Shown: one piece after another, positions 12,300 through 25,172 of the stretch
Layout of the letters: each line of letters opens with the position of its first letter
Numbering within the stretch: position 1 is the stretch's first letter
Notes under the pieces: model-generated
The model's database searches: none
What the model saw: the letters and a program-made list of their open reading frames with translations, nothing else
What the model was told of the DNA's origin: nothing
Made by a program: the position numbers and the translations under genes
Source of the DNA: Sordaria brevicollis
Lineage: Eukaryota; Ascomycota; Sordariomycetes; Sordariales; Sordariaceae
DNA: 64,000 nucleotides
NCBI GenBank assembly: GCA_033439795.1
Contig: JAUTDP010000003.1
Span: forward strand, 3,844,001-3,908,000
Reading direction: 5' to 3'

Positions 12300-12960
12300 T
12301 TTTCCTAAACCTCTTCTATAAATAAGCGAATTTTAGCGGTAATATAATTTATACGCTCTTTAATTGCCCGAGCGTTAAATAATTCTTAATATTATATTAA
12401 TGATATAAAGGCGTTATAATATTAAAGGGGTTTAGTACTTATTTTCGAATATTAACTGTAATTAATAAAGAACGGAAAAAGGTTTATAATTTTTAAAACG
12501 TAATCATTCGCCGCGAATTTAATAAAGGGTAATTAAATAAATTAGTTATTTTAATAATAAGAATAAAAAGCGTATAAATATTATTCGATACAAATATTTA
12601 TAATTTCCGTTTAGCTATTAATTTTTAAATAGGTAAATAAAAAAAATTTTTATTAAATATCGAAGAATTAATAAAATTCTTACTAAAAGGTAATAACAAA
12701 TTAAGAATTACGGTCGGAAATAATAAAATTAAAAGTATTATATAAGTAATAAATTTTGCGGAAGAAAATATTAACGATTTCTTTAGCAATTAAATTATAA
12801 ATAGGGATATAATATTATATTTTCGTTAAATAGTCGATAATTATAATAATATAAATATATATCCTCCCGCCGTTTTTAATTTCGGGAAAGGGGTTAATAA
12901 AATTTATTAAGAAATTGGATTATTAGTAAAATAAAATTAGTATAAATTCGAATAAATTTA
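12300..12960 (-). pseudogene. Integrase relic of element A
   Basis: The minus strand reads LPEIKNGGRIYIYIIIIIDYLTK then IAKEIINIFFRKIYYLYNT and FNFIISDRNSxFVITF. This corresponds to the retroviral-type integrase core, where the second catalytic Asp lies in the SDR block. Stops are at positions of Gln or Trp. The region follows RNase H in the minus direction as expected for the Ty3/gypsy order RT-RH-IN. Confidence 0.75.
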
Positions 12961-13399
12961 GGGGCGTAAATTTAGAATTTTTAATTCGGACGTAGAAATA
13001 ATAATTTTAAACGAAGGTAATTATATTTTTAAATAAATTAAATTAAATAAAAATTTACTAAATAAAATTATAGGTTTTAAAACGGTTTAAATAATTATTA
13101 AACGTTAAATTATAAATACCCTAAAGAATTTAAAAGCGAATTTTGTTATAAGAGGGGATAAAAATCCGTTTATTAATTAAAATCCGGCCGTAAAGGACTT
13201 CGTAATCCGTTATAATAGCCCTTACGAATTTTTTAACGCGTTTAAGGAATTTTTCATAATTAGGGTTTTAAAAGTAAGAAATAATTATAAAGGAATTAAG
13301 TAAAGCGAAATAAATAGCGTTAATATAATCGTCGATTAATAATTTAATATCGAAGATTAGGAGTTTTATAAATTATTTATCATTATTATTATTATTATT

Positions 13400-13947
13400 A
13401 TTAGAATTTAATTCTTCGATTTAATTCTCCTTCGGTAATAAAGTATATATATAATTCGTTATTTAATCGTCACTAAAATTATATTTATCCGTTAGAATAT
13501 TTTTAAATAATTAGGAAAAGGTATTAAGGACGGTAATATAGGCGCCCGGGCGGTATATAATTTTAAAGCAGAAATCGTTAAAGAATCCGGACTACTAAAT
13601 TTATTATTAATTAAAGAATTTTATCGTTATAAAATATTAAAAATTCTTATAATTAATAATAATTTTAATAGCGTTTTTAACCCCCTAGAATTCGGGGCGT
13701 TATTCTTCAAAAGCCTTAACAATAACGAAAAAAAATTTTTTTATAAATTTTATAATTATATTCGGCCGGGGAATATTCAAACGAAAAGAAGGCGATAAAA
13801 TAATATTTCCTTTCCTTATCGATTTAAAAGAGGATATTATTAAACGTTTAATCCGAAGCGTTAATTTCAATAATAATTTAATATTTAAAGTAATAATATA
13901 TAAAAATAAAGGCCGAAATAAAAACGTTTTTTAAATATTTAAATATT
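13400..13947 (-). pseudogene. RNase H relic of element A
   Basis: Minus-strand frames read IIIEINASDxTFNNILF, FAFFS-type and YSPAEYNYKIYKK, then VKAFEExRPEF and NYKNFxYFITIKFFN, then KIIYRPGA. These are the diagnostic blocks of gypsy RNase H (ETDASD, SPAE.NYEIYDKEL, TDHKNLEYF, YRPG). Frame changes and RIP stops inactivate it. Element B is inserted immediately upstream of it. Confidence 0.75.
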
Positions 13948-13952
13948 ATAAT
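13948..13952. repeat. Target-site duplication of element B, left copy
   Basis: ATAAT directly before the TGTTATGG start of the 5' LTR; the same five bases follow the 3' LTR at 21382-21386. Confidence 0.8.
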
Positions 13953-14191
13953 TGTTATGGGGCTGATGCCCGTGGTTGAGTTGACTGGCACTGCCAGTCG
14001 TGCCGCCAGTCGGGCCGCCAATCGCGGTCCTTACTACTACGGCAAGCGGAGTGGCCCGTACCCTAATCCTTAAAAGGATAGCTGGCTAATACCGCCCAAA
14101 GGGCGCCTCCCTTCCTCCCTTTTCCTCTTCGTAGAACTTTATCGATTCGTTAAAACCTAGTATTTATACCAATTATATTATACCCTTTATA
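13953..14191 (+). repeat. 5' LTR of element B
   Basis: Starts TGTTATGGGGCTG and ends CCCTTTATA, where the 3' copy ends CCCTTTACA. Its first ~180 bp keep CpA (for example GGCACTGCCAGTCG), while the end is RIP-mutated. Same length as the 3' LTR. Confidence 0.92.
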
Positions 14192-14689
14192 TTAGGTTTT
14201 ACTATTTAGAAAGCGGATAGAAGAAATAAATTTAATAAACGGATAATAATTTTATAAACGGAAGATTAATAGCTTTAAACGCGGCATTACGGTATTTTCG
14301 ATATTATAATCGGATTTAACGATATAAATATTAATAATATAGAGGAATTTTACGATTCTTAAAATAGTATACTAAATAATAGTAGTAATAGCGAAGGTTT
14401 AATTAAAAATTTAATTAGAGCCTTTAAAAGTAGTACGACCCTTAAAGATTATATTAAATCCCTCTTATTTAATATTACCCTTATTTTTAATACCTTTACC
14501 CCCTATTTAAATTTCGGAATTATTAAATATTCTATTTGTAAAAAGAAATCTCTTTTTAAAACCTTAATTAATAATAATTCCGATAATAATATAAATTCAA
14601 TTCCCCGTCGCAAAAAATAATTAAAACTCCCTAAATAGGACGGCCAACCTTATACTTTCGGTTTCTTTTTTAATAAATTCGTTATAATA

Positions 14690-15640
14690 TATAATAGCGA
14701 TATTAAATAAAGATTTCGTAATAACCCGAATACCGCTTAATACGAAATTATTAATACGTTTCCTACCGAATATAATTAATAATTAAAGGGATTTTAAACC
14801 GCTATAATTATACGCGGTAAAGAAGACCCAATTGAATTCCTCGAATAAATTCGTACGATTTTCGGTTTTTATTAGAATTAAGAGGCGGCTTTCGATAAAT
14901 TCGCTTATATATATTAGAAGGATAGCGAATTATTCGTTATTTTTTTAACCGATTTTAATAATGAAATATTTAAGGTAAGCGATTATTTATAAAAAAGTCC
15001 CGCTAAATTAGGCTATTTCCGCTACGTTTTTAATAAGAAATAATATAATAAGATATTTATAATTACTTTTTCCGACGATTATTACAAATATTTTAAATAA
15101 TTTTAATACTATATATTTAAATACGAATAAATAATAAAATTTAAGGAGGATTACCGTCGATATTAATATAATTAGAAAGGTAAATTTAAAAATAACGGAC
15201 TTTATATCCCCAATACTATTTTTACTAATTATTTTATTATTTTTTATACCCTATATATTACGCCCCGTTCTATTCTTATAATTTTTATTTAATATTTAAT
15301 TAATATAAACGGAAATACTATTATAAATATTATACGTATAATCCGTAATTAAAATAAATAAGGTCAAAACGGCTTTAATATAAGCGCTTTTACTTCCGCT
15401 TTTATTAAGCGTATTAAGTAAATATCGAACGAAGAACGTTAACGCTATTGAGATAATAATTTATATATATATTATAGCGCTTCCGGATATTATATTTTGG
15501 CCTATTCGTACCGGTTAACTATTCCCCCTTCTTCTAGCGGAATACGTATTTAAATTACTATTATTAAAGTCCTTTTATTCTTAAAGGATAACGATAATAA
15601 CGAAGTTTATAATTCCGCCCCCGAATAATAGGTAAAAATT
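14690..15640 (+). pseudogene. Gag-like relic of element B
   Basis: A plus frame reads EDPIEFLEQIRTIFGFYQNQ, then AYIYQKDSELFVIFLTDF, then GKFKNNGLYIPNT, in the style of fungal retrotransposon capsid proteins, interrupted by RIP stops. No intact zinc knuckle seen. Identification rests mainly on position between the 5' LTR and protease. Confidence 0.55.
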
Positions 15641-15699
15641 TAATTCCGGTATAAAATTAGGCCCTAGAGCCGGAAATAAAAGTATTAAATAAAATAAAG

Positions 15700-15860
15700 G
15701 ATTTTAAATTAAAAATAAAAATAGAATTTACTTTAATTCTATTTATTATTAATAATCGTAATTTATTCTACGTTTTCGTCGATAAGGGTTATTAATATTA
15801 TACCGCAATTAGTAAAAAAAATTATTAAAAAGTTTTAAATCCTAATTATCCCTATTCTAC
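15700..15860 (+). pseudogene. Retropepsin-like relic of element B
   Basis: The frame reads IEFTLILFIINNRNLFYVF followed by VDKGYxYYTAISKKNY. In related elements this is the aspartic protease, with VDxGx at the flap-side active-site loop followed by xYTAIS. The stop replaces Gln or Glu. Confidence 0.55.
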
Positions 15861-16359
15861 TTCGTACTATAAAAGGAGCGTTTACTACTATAAAAGGAAT
15901 TTCTATTTAAAATATAATCCAATTCTTAATCGAAGTAAATAATTATATTTATCCTATTTACGCTTATATTATCCTATTATTCGAATTCCCTATTATATTA
16001 AATAAACTTTAATTTAAAATTATATAAATATATTCTATCTTTTATAAAAAGCGTTTATTTATAGGCGTTATTAATTATTAAGTTCTTTATATTAATAAAG
16101 AGTAAATATTTAATATACTATTTATCGCCGATTTAAAATTTACTATATATATTTTAATTATTACCTTTATAAGCTACGTACGTAAATTAAAAAAGGAATT
16201 TAATAATCGAATAATTAAAGAAATTATTTTTATAATTAATTTAAAAGACGTCGAGAAAGCGTTAAAATTAAAGAAAGTATATACCGAAGTAAAATTAAAG
16301 GCGAAAATCCCCAAAAAATACTATAATTTAATACTATTTTAAATAAAAAAGAACGCCGA

Positions 16360-17250
16360 TAAATTAAACCCTTATCGTCCCGGCGTAAATTATAAAATTG
16401 TAATTAAAAAAAATAAAAATAGTAAAGAATTCCCTATCTTATTTAGACCGCTTTATAATATAACGAAGGAAGAGCTTTTAATTCTCAAAAAGACGTTAAA
16501 GGATTTATTAGATAAAGGGTTTATCCGAATTAGTAATTTAAAAACGGGGATTTTAATTTTATTTATATATAAACCCGGAGGCGGATTCCGCTTTTATTAT
16601 AATTATTATATATTTAATACTATTATAAAAGTAAATTATTATTTATTACCGTTAATTAAAAATATATTCCGTACTTTAAAAAGAATAAAGTAGTATATTA
16701 AAATAAATATTATATAAACTTTTTATAAGATTTATATAATAAAAGGAAAGGAAGGGAAGATAATATTTCGGACGTAATATAAATTATTCGAATAGTTAAT
16801 TATATTATTTGGGCTAAATAGTACGCCGGTTACATTTTAATAATATATTAATTATATCCTCCGCGATTATTTAAATATATTTTATACCGTTTATATAAAT
16901 AACGTATTTATTTATTCCTTTAATTCTTTAAAGGACTACGAATAAAAAGTATATTTAATCTTTATTAAATTTTTAAAAGCCGGCTTCTATTTAAATTTAA
17001 ATAAATACGAATTTAATATAAAGAAAGTTAAATATTTAGGCTTTATTATTTATACCGGCGTTAGTATATAAGCTAACTTTAAAAAAGTTAAGGCGATTTT
17101 AGATTAATTTCCCCCTACCTTTTAAAAGGGTATACGGAATTTCCTAAAATTTATTAATTATTACCGTATATTTATCCTTTAATTTTTAAAAGTAATTACC
17201 CCCCTATTAAAATTAATTAATAAAGGGGTTACCTTTAAATAGATTAAGGA
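16360..17250 (+). pseudogene. Reverse transcriptase relic of element B
   Basis: Clear Ty3/gypsy blocks in order: LLDKGFIRIS, YKPGGGFRFYYNYYIFN, YLLPLIKNIFRTL, FGLNSTPVTFQQYIN, active site YINNVFIYS at 16892, then KYEFNIKKVKYLGFII and RNFLKFINYYRIFI. The YxDD motif reads YINN, so both catalytic Asp are lost through G-to-A changes. Trp codons have become stops. Confidence 0.9.
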
Positions 17251-17279
17251 GTGTAAAAACGCTTTTTAATTTTTAAAAA

Positions 17280-17700
17280 TTTTATTTACGAGAATTCCGA
17301 TCTTAACGGAGTTTAACCCAGATAAAAAAATATTTTTAGAAATAGATTATAATAAATTTACTTTAAACGGAATTATTTCCTAAAAAATAGATGAAAATAG
17401 TAAAGATATAATTCGCAAAGTTATAAACTTCTATTCCCGGAAATTTAACCCTACCGAATAGAATTACCCTATTTATAATAAAGAAATATTTATTATTATT
17501 AATTATTTAGAATAATAATCGGCGGAATTATAAAATTATAAATTATTTATTATTTTAATAAATTATTAGAATTTCGAATATTTTATAAAATTAAAAAGAC
17601 TTTCGGAGCGGTAAACGTAATAGGCGGAATACCTTTCCCGGTTTAATTTTCAAATTAAATATAAGTTTAATAAAAATAGAATAATCTTTAATACCTTTTT
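17280..17700 (+). pseudogene. RNase H relic of element B
   Basis: Reads FNPDKKIFLEIDYNKFTLNG, then INFYSRKFNPTEQNYPIYNK, EIFIIINYLE and NFEYFIKLKR, ending with LSRFNFQIKYK. These match the RNase H blocks of gypsy pol. Asp-to-Asn changes and stops from Gln and Trp are present. Confidence 0.85.
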
Positions 17701-18279
17701 TTAACGAAATTAAAATATATTTACGGATTAAGATTATAAAGCGCGGAATATTTAAATAATATTAGATTTTATTTTCGAAAATTATATTCCGTTTTATATT
17801 TTAGCGGTCCGGGTAGTCCGTTCGGGAAGGGAGGGTATAAATATATTTGAAAATCCGGATTTATAATAATTTTAATTATAGACGGAACCCTACGATTCCT
17901 TATATTAGTAAATAAAGGAAATTATCCTTTATAACGACCGTTACTTCGACCCGTCTTTAAAATTTAAAATTTAAATTGTAAATTACTTTATTAATTCCTT
18001 CGGCCGCCTTCGTTATTAAGACCGTCTTTAGGTATTAAAAACCCCCGTATATACCGAATCCGAATTAATTATACTATTTAATAACGATTAACGTTTTAAC
18101 GTCCTTCGTACTATTCTAATCTAAATTATTTACAATTCGTATATATTAAAATACTTTAATAGAGAAAATACTATTATAATATTCTTTCGGCACTTTTATT
18201 AGCCTCTCCTTAGTTTTTACATCCGGTAATTCCTTTATAATTATTATATTTATAGTTCTATAAAAGTTTAAAAGGAATA

Positions 18280-19150
18280 GAAGAAAGGCCTCTTATATCT
18301 ATTACTAATTTTAGAATAATTTAATAAAAATATATAAATGGATTTTATTATTAATTTTCTAAAATTTAACGGTAATATTTATTTTTAAATTATAAAGGAT
18401 AAATTTAATAAAACTATATTTTTTAAATTTATACCCTTTATAAAAGTTAAATTTTACGCCGAATATTTCCTTTAATATTTTATTCGTTATTACGGTTTCT
18501 TAAAATTTATTATTAATAATTGTAGTTTTAATTAAATTAACCGCTTTTAAGCTAAATTATACGAATTTTTAAATATTAAACATTTATTTAATACCGTTTA
18601 TTATTTATAGACCGATAAAGGCCCGGAGCGTATAAATTAAAAAGTTTACGCCTATTTATATATAGTCGTTAATTACGTTTAAAATAATTGGAGTAAATAA
18701 TATTTTATAGTGTAATTAATTATTAATAGCCGAATTAATACTTCGATAAATATATTTCTATTCTTCGCTACCTATAGGTTCGACCCCGAATTCCTAATTT
18801 CCGTAGTCGAAGACCCTTCCGATTATTAACCTTTACCCCTATTTTTTAAAAAGCGGGCCTAAGAATTCGTTAAAAAATTGCAATAAATTACGGATTTATA
18901 TTAAATTATTATAATAGTTATTATTTAAAAGTAAAAAAAAATTCGCTAATTATAATCGGTAACCCGTAAAACGCTTTATAATTGGGGATAAAGTCTAATT
19001 TAATTTTGAAATTATATTATTAACCGCCTAAAGAAGAAATTTAATTAATTCTATATAAAATATACCGTTTTGAAAATATTATTTCCCTATATAGTCGAAT
19101 TATCCGGGCTTCCCTGCGTTATTTATAACGTTTTTTATATCGATTTCCTA
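18280..19150 (+). pseudogene. Integrase relic of element B
   Basis: Reads MDFIINFLKFNGNIYFxIIK, RYYGFLKFIINNCSFN, TDKGPERINxKVYAYL and NSRINTSINIFLFFATYRFD, then RKTLYNWGxS where chromoviruses have the GDKVWL GPY/F block. The order matches a gypsy integrase core and C-terminal domain. It is inactivated by RIP-type stops. Confidence 0.85.
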
Positions 19151-19204
19151 CGCAAAATTATTAATAACCCTTTCCTTAAATAAAAATTTATCGATGAATA
19201 GCTT

Positions 19205-19385
19205 CCGGTTATTAAAATTAAAGGAGAATTAAAATATTAAATAAAAGAAATTCTCTACGTTAATACCGTTAAAAGGAGAAGAAGCCTAATAAAAGAAGTT
19301 TTAATTAAATAGAAAGGATATTAAAATTCGATATAAAAGCCGTTAAAGAATTTTAAAAATATCATCGCCTTAAACGAATTCGAAA
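19205..19385 (+). pseudogene. Integrase chromodomain relic of element B
   Basis: Reads ILYVNTVKRRRSLIKEVLIK, then xKGYxNSIxKPLKNFKNIIA and LNEFE. Chromoviral chromodomains have EVLVKWKGY..TTWEP..NF at this place. The missing Trp residues are RIP stops. Presence of this domain assigns B to the chromovirus branch, which targets heterochromatin marks. Confidence 0.8.
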
Positions 19386-21121
19386 TTTAATATAGCTTAA
19401 TTACGGATAATAACGGCCTAATCGACCGGTATATTAAAAAATTCCTATAGAAGGCTATAAATAAGGCGAAATATATTACGAACGGAATAAGGGATTTTTA
19501 AATACGGATTAGAATAATTAATAAATTAATTGGGGCGGAGCCCCGGCGAAATTAATAATTAATTTAATTTAAATATCTTTTATTAAATTATCTTCTATTA
19601 TTTCCGATATAAATTCTTTAATAATAGTCTCTTCTTCCTTTTTATAATTAAATATATAAATATTGGCGAAATTGTAAACGTTTAGAAGTTTACGGACGCG
19701 GTAGCGAAAAGTAGGAGGCGTAGGACGGTAATTCTCCGGGCGCAAAAGTTTAATAATAATAAAAGAAAAAGAAAATAGAAGGCGAATACTATATTTAGGG
19801 TAAATATTTAAAGGGAGACGTTACGCTTCTTATTATTTAAATTTATTATATTATTTTTTATTATTTCCTTCAATTTCCTTTCCCTTTTTTCTTTTCTTTA
19901 CTAATGGGGGTTAAGCGGTAATAATTTCTTTAATAATAATAATAATAATAGTAATAGTAGTATTGGCGGCGGTAATATCGGTAGTAATAGTTTCGGCGTT
20001 AGCGGTATAAATATTATAATTTTCGATTAAACGGTTAAAATCCGTACGTCGGTTACCTATTTATTTTACTTTCTTTATATTAATTATTAAATTAAATAAT
20101 TACTCCCCGAAATTTTCGAATTTACGGATTCGCTTTTTAAAAGCCTAAATTTCCGTAATATTAATTAAACCGTCGGTAATCCTAATAAAGGAAAAAGGCT
20201 CCGTAGGAGGCGCTTTAACGGCAATTTAATTAATAAAGCCGCTAAATCGTATTAATAATTTAAAGAACCGTTGGGTAAAAGAAGAAAAGAAATTTACGTA
20301 AAAATAAAGCTTTATTTCTTTAAAATTTAAAATTTCGATAAAATTTTAAACGTAATGAAATAATTATCGTAAGAATTTTTAAATATATACCCTTTAATAT
20401 ATTAAATTTTAAAAGCGGATTAAATTTAAATAGGAATAGGTTTATAACCTTTATGGATATATTAATAAAATAAATACACGGAAGTAAAAAAGCCTTTATT
20501 AAATATAATATAATTATATTTATTAATTAAATAACCTTTATATTAAAAATTTTAGGGTTTAACCCTAAATAAAACGTATTTGCGAATATCGTCGGGAGCG
20601 GATTTATTAATTATACCGGCGGCGGTAATATTAAGCCGAATTTAACGGAACTTCGGCGGGGTAGCGGGTTTAGGAATAGCGACCTTAATAGCGCCTTTAC
20701 TACGGCGAAAAGCGGAAATAGGAATAGGTAACGGGGTAAACGAATTAATAATTTCCTATAAAGTTAAGAATTTATAAAAAAGTTCGAATTAAATAATAAT
20801 AATAGAAGTATCCATTTTAACGGCGATTAATTAATAATTAATTAATACGCTCGTAAAAAAATTAATAGGAGGGATAATAATAATAATAATAAAAACGATA
20901 GAAGTACTAAAAATGTATTCGGTACGCGCTAATAAAAGCGCGCGCTTATATTAATATTTATAATTTTGGTTATTCGATAAATTAAAAGAAAGAAAAGGAA
21001 AAAGAGAAAAAGAAGGAAAGAGGCGTAAGGTATATATTAGAAGTACGCGCAGTAGTAGCCTATCGTCTAATATTTAGGGTCTACGTAATTATATACCTAT
21101 TTATATATAATATTTTTAATT

Positions 21122-21138
21122 AGGGGAGAAGGGGGAAG
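21122..21138 (+). promoter_or_regulatory. Polypurine tract of element B
   Basis: AGGGGAGAAGGGGGAAG lies four bases before the 3' LTR, the normal priming site for plus-strand synthesis. Confidence 0.75.
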
Positions 21139-21142
21139 CTAA

Positions 21143-21381
21143 TATTATAGGGCTAATACCCGTAATTAAATTAATTAGTACTACTAATCGTACCGTTAGT
21201 TGGGCCGCTAATCGCGGTCCTTACCGCTATGGCAAGTAGAGTAGCCCGTGCCCCAATCTTCAAAAGGATAGCTAACCAATACCGCCCAGAGGGCGCCTCC
21301 CTTCCTCCCTTTTCCTCTTCGTAGAACCTTATCGATTCGTTAAGACCCAGCATTTATGCCAATTGTGCTGTGCCCTTTACA
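21143..21381 (+). repeat. 3' LTR of element B
   Basis: Starts TATTATAGGG (mutated TGTTATGGGG) and ends CCCTTTACA. Its first ~90 bp are RIP-mutated and the last ~150 bp keep CpA/TpG, roughly the reverse of the 5' LTR. Confidence 0.92.
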
Positions 21382-21386
21382 ATAAT
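21382..21386. repeat. Target-site duplication of element B, right copy
   Basis: ATAAT immediately after the 3' LTR, identical to 13948-13952. Confidence 0.8.
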
Positions 21387-21389
21387 TAT

Positions 21390-22110
21390 AATTTTAAATA
21401 TAGGGCTAATTTATTTATTATAAAATAAAAAGGTTATAAAGGGTTGGGCAATTTTAGAGAAGTTTTTTATAAATCGGCGATAAAAATTCGCGAAGTTAAT
21501 AAAATACTAAAAGCCCTTTAAAGTTTCTAGGACGCCCTAACCGATAATAATATTAATTTTTTCGGGATTTATACGTAAACTATTATAGAAGATAATAAAC
21601 TTTAAATATTTCATTTTATATTTATAAAATTCGTACTTTTGGATATTAATAATTAAACCTAATTTTATAAACTTTTTTATAACGTTTTCGAAGTAATATT
21701 TATATTCCGTTTTAATTCCGTTATAAATAAATATATCGTCGAAGTAAATTATAATATATTTATTTAAAATATCGAATAGGACGTAATTAATATAATATTA
21801 AAACGATATTAATACGTTTATTATATTAAAATTTGTAATAAAGTATTTAAAGAGATTAAATTTAATAATAAATATAATTTTTTATTCATTACCTTCGGTA
21901 ATACGTAAACGGTTAAAAATTATAATAATATTAAATTTACTAAATTATTTCATTTTATAGAGGGAATTAATTATTTCGTAAATAAAGGGAATAAAATACC
22001 TATTTTTTATTATAATATTATTCAACCTACGGTAATTGATATAAATTCGTATATTACCCCTTAGCTTTTAAACTAAGAATATAAAGGTAACCGCGGGGGA
22101 CGAATTTAAG
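21390..22110 (-). pseudogene. Reverse transcriptase relic of element A
   Basis: Minus strand reads IRIYINYRRLNNIIIKNRYF, KFNIIIIFNRLRITEGNE, then YINYVLFDILNKYIIIYFDD with IFIYN, then KYEFYKYKMKYLKFII and FANFYRRFIKNFSKIAQPF. These are gypsy reverse transcriptase blocks. The YFDD catalytic pair is intact here, in contrast to elements B and C, but stops elsewhere abolish the protein. The frame runs up to the insertion point of B. Confidence 0.88.
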
Positions 22111-22199
22111 CGGATAAAATTAAAAGTTAAATAATTATTTAAATATTTATATATAACGTAAAATTCTTTTTAAAATATAAAGTATAGATAATAATATAA

Positions 22200-25016
22200 G
22201 GGGGTTTAACCGGAGACGAAGTCGATTTTATAATCGAAGGGGCGGTAAAACAGTATTATTTTTATAATTTCGGGGTCGAAAGCTTTCTAAAAGTAATAAA
22301 AATATTCCGGTAAAGTTTTAATAATTTTTATATAAATAAATATCAATTTTTTATTAATATATTTCTAAATATTCTCCGCCGAAATAACCCGGAATTATAA
22401 TTACTCTATTACTTAATTCCGGTAATTAATTAAAAATTAATAAAGGGGGATAGGTATAAATTAATTAATAAATATTATATAAAGAATAATATTATTAAAA
22501 TTATTAAAAATTTAATTAAAATCTTCGGGGTTAAGGTTAAGGAATAGGACTATAGCCGTCGGCGAATTATTATTAATATTAAAAAAAAGTATTATAATTT
22601 TAATAAAATAGTAAAATTAATCGGGAATATATTTAAAAATATCTATATTAGGCTCTTCGTATACTAAAATAAAATTAGGGGTAAATAATAGGTAGATAAT
22701 TATATTTTATAATTATTTACGGTTATTCGGGCGAAAATAAACTTTTAAAATATAATAGAGGGAAGTAAAATAGTAACGAAATTTTCATAATTTAGCGGAA
22801 GGCCGGATTAAATTTCAAAGTACGGGCCTAATTTTTAATAATATCCGAAAGGCCGTAATTAATAAAAGAAAATTTATCATATTTTCAATAAAAAGCGAAG
22901 GAAATAAAGGCGTTTCTTTAATAATAAAGCCGAAAAAATTTATAATATTTTATAATTAATTTACAATGGGATTATATTTTTTTAACTAAAAGAAATTAAA
23001 AATAATTATAAAGTTATTAAAAGGTTAAATAAAAAAAGTAAAACGATCCGTAAAAAGATTAAAAAATAAAATATAATATAAATATAAGAAATAGAATTAT
23101 TTTCGTAATTGTCGATTAAATAAAAGGTACGGGGGTAATAGAAAAATATTAAGGGAAAGTATAATATTATATAAAAAAAAAAATTAATAAAGCTTATCGG
23201 CGAATACCCGGAATCGATTATTATAGAATATAGCGTTTCGAAGGCGTTATTAAAGCGAATAAAATTTAAGAAAAAGAAATTAATATTTAATTTTATAGAA
23301 TATAAATATAAATTTTCTAATTTTTCCGTATTACGCTTTTAATGGCGATTTTTACTAGAGGTTAAATTTTTCCCGCTTTAAGCGTCGGTATTAAAACCGG
23401 AACGTTTTAAACGGGGGCGGGGGTTTAAACCTTATATTTCGCTTTAATTATATAAATTATAACGTAATAACCGGCCCCGCTATAATATATATATAAACTT
23501 TTTACCCTATAGCGGGCTCGTTCTTCTATAGAAATAGAATTATTAAATTTCTTTATAAAAGTAAGAATTTTATTAAAAATTAAAAAATCGTTAACGGGTT
23601 AAATAAGGGTAGACGGCGAAACGCCGGTATAATAAATAACGTTTAATAAATTAATAATAAATTTATAAGAGAAGTTTATTTAACCTTCGAAATTATTAAG
23701 TACCAAACGGTTAACGTTAATAACGTTAACGAAAATATTTTAAAGGCGTTTATTAATTTTCAATTAAAAAGCGTTAATATAGCGGCGAATATCGAATTTA
23801 TAGGAATCGGCGAATTTAATGAATATAAAAATAAAATCTATAAAAGGAAAAATATTTTATTATAAATAATCTATTTCCCGGATTACTTTAGTATAAATAT
23901 CGAAAATAATATAATATAAATCGAATTATTTAAAGAAATTTTAAAAATTAGTAAAACCTACAGCTTAAATAATAGAATTTTAAAGGGAGGCTATAATTAT
24001 ATTAATTTTAAAGCGAATACGTATAAAAATATTATTAAAAAAGCGTTAAGAAATATAAAAAATCTAATCGGTAAATATTAAATAAATAATATAATCAATA
24101 ACGAATTTAATACTAATAAAAGATTTTTAATTAATATATTCTTTTTATTATTTCGTAAAAGAACGTTTAACGCCGGTAAAAATAAAAAATTCGGCGCTAT
24201 AAATACGGTTAAATAAAAAAGGGAATAAAAAGAGAAAAACGATAAATAGGGGTTAGAAATTAATTTAATTAATAATATATAAACGAATTTAGGACGTAAT
24301 TTCGGCGATATATCAGTTAATCCTAAATTAAATAATATTAATTCGTTAATTAATTATATTAATTTAAATAATTTAAAGGCGGACGGCGGTTTCGAATTTA
24401 GAAATGCGGAAAAAAGCTTAATCGGTCTATTTCCGTACTTTAATAATTTTTTAAACGAATTCGGTAATACAATTACGAAATTAGGTTTTAAAGCGGGTAA
24501 CGGTATTAAAATTTATTATAATTTAAATTTAAACGTTATAAATATAATTTTAAATATAATTAAATTAAGCCTTAATAACGTTGAAGTAAATATAAAATTA
24601 AAAAAGGAATTTAAGGTCCGTTTTTATAACGCTTATAAAGCGAAAAAAAATTATTCTAAGGGTTATAAATAATAATTAATTATAAGAAAGAAAAAGGTTA
24701 ATAATAAAAATTTATCGTTCGCTATTAGAATTAGGGCTTAGGGTATCCGTACCGGATATTTCAAAGCTATTTAAATTTATAATTAAAATTGAATTTAAAT
24801 CTAGGTAGGCGTAAAAACGGAGAAAAATTAATAATATTTAATTATAAAATTAACGAAGGGTCGGTAATATTTAATCGAAATAGTAATTAATAAAAAGGAT
24901 AAGGGATTTCGTAGAAAGGGGCTCGATAAGGCTTAATTAAAAAAAATTAATACCGTTTTTATAAATTAGCTAAAGCGAAACGTTTAATAAACGCCGAGTT
25001 ATTAACTATAGAAAGG
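22200..25016 (-). pseudogene. Probable gag/protease region of element A, unresolved
   Basis: By position this is the 5' coding half of element A on the minus strand. I could not recognise capsid or protease blocks. From about 23.56 to 25.0 kb a plus-strand frame is also poor in non-RIP stops and is rich in Asp/Glu-type codons mutated to Asn/Lys, which is how an antisense shadow of a real frame often looks. Which strand coded is not settled. Confidence 0.35.
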
Positions 25017-25172
25017 TGTAATAAATTATTATAATACCGATTTAATAGAAGTTTGGAAAAGACGTATTATTATACGAAGAGGAGAAAATCGAGAGAGAGT
25101 AGCGAAAATTCTGCTCCCGGATTATATATATAAGTGAGGTGGAGATATGATTGTGGGCACGATTGTATTCCG

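Larger units (their letters stand above)
13953..21381 (+). mobile_element. Ty3/gypsy chromovirus B, full length, RIP-inactivated
   Basis: Two LTRs of 239 bp each (13953-14191 and 21143-21381), a 5-bp target duplication ATAAT, a polypurine tract before the 3' LTR and plus-strand domains in the order gag, protease, reverse transcriptase, RNase H, integrase, chromodomain define a complete Ty3/gypsy element of 7429 bp. All domains carry RIP stops and missense changes. It is inserted in element A between its reverse transcriptase and RNase H. The 5' LTR is less mutated in its left half and the 3' LTR in its right half. Confidence 0.93.
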
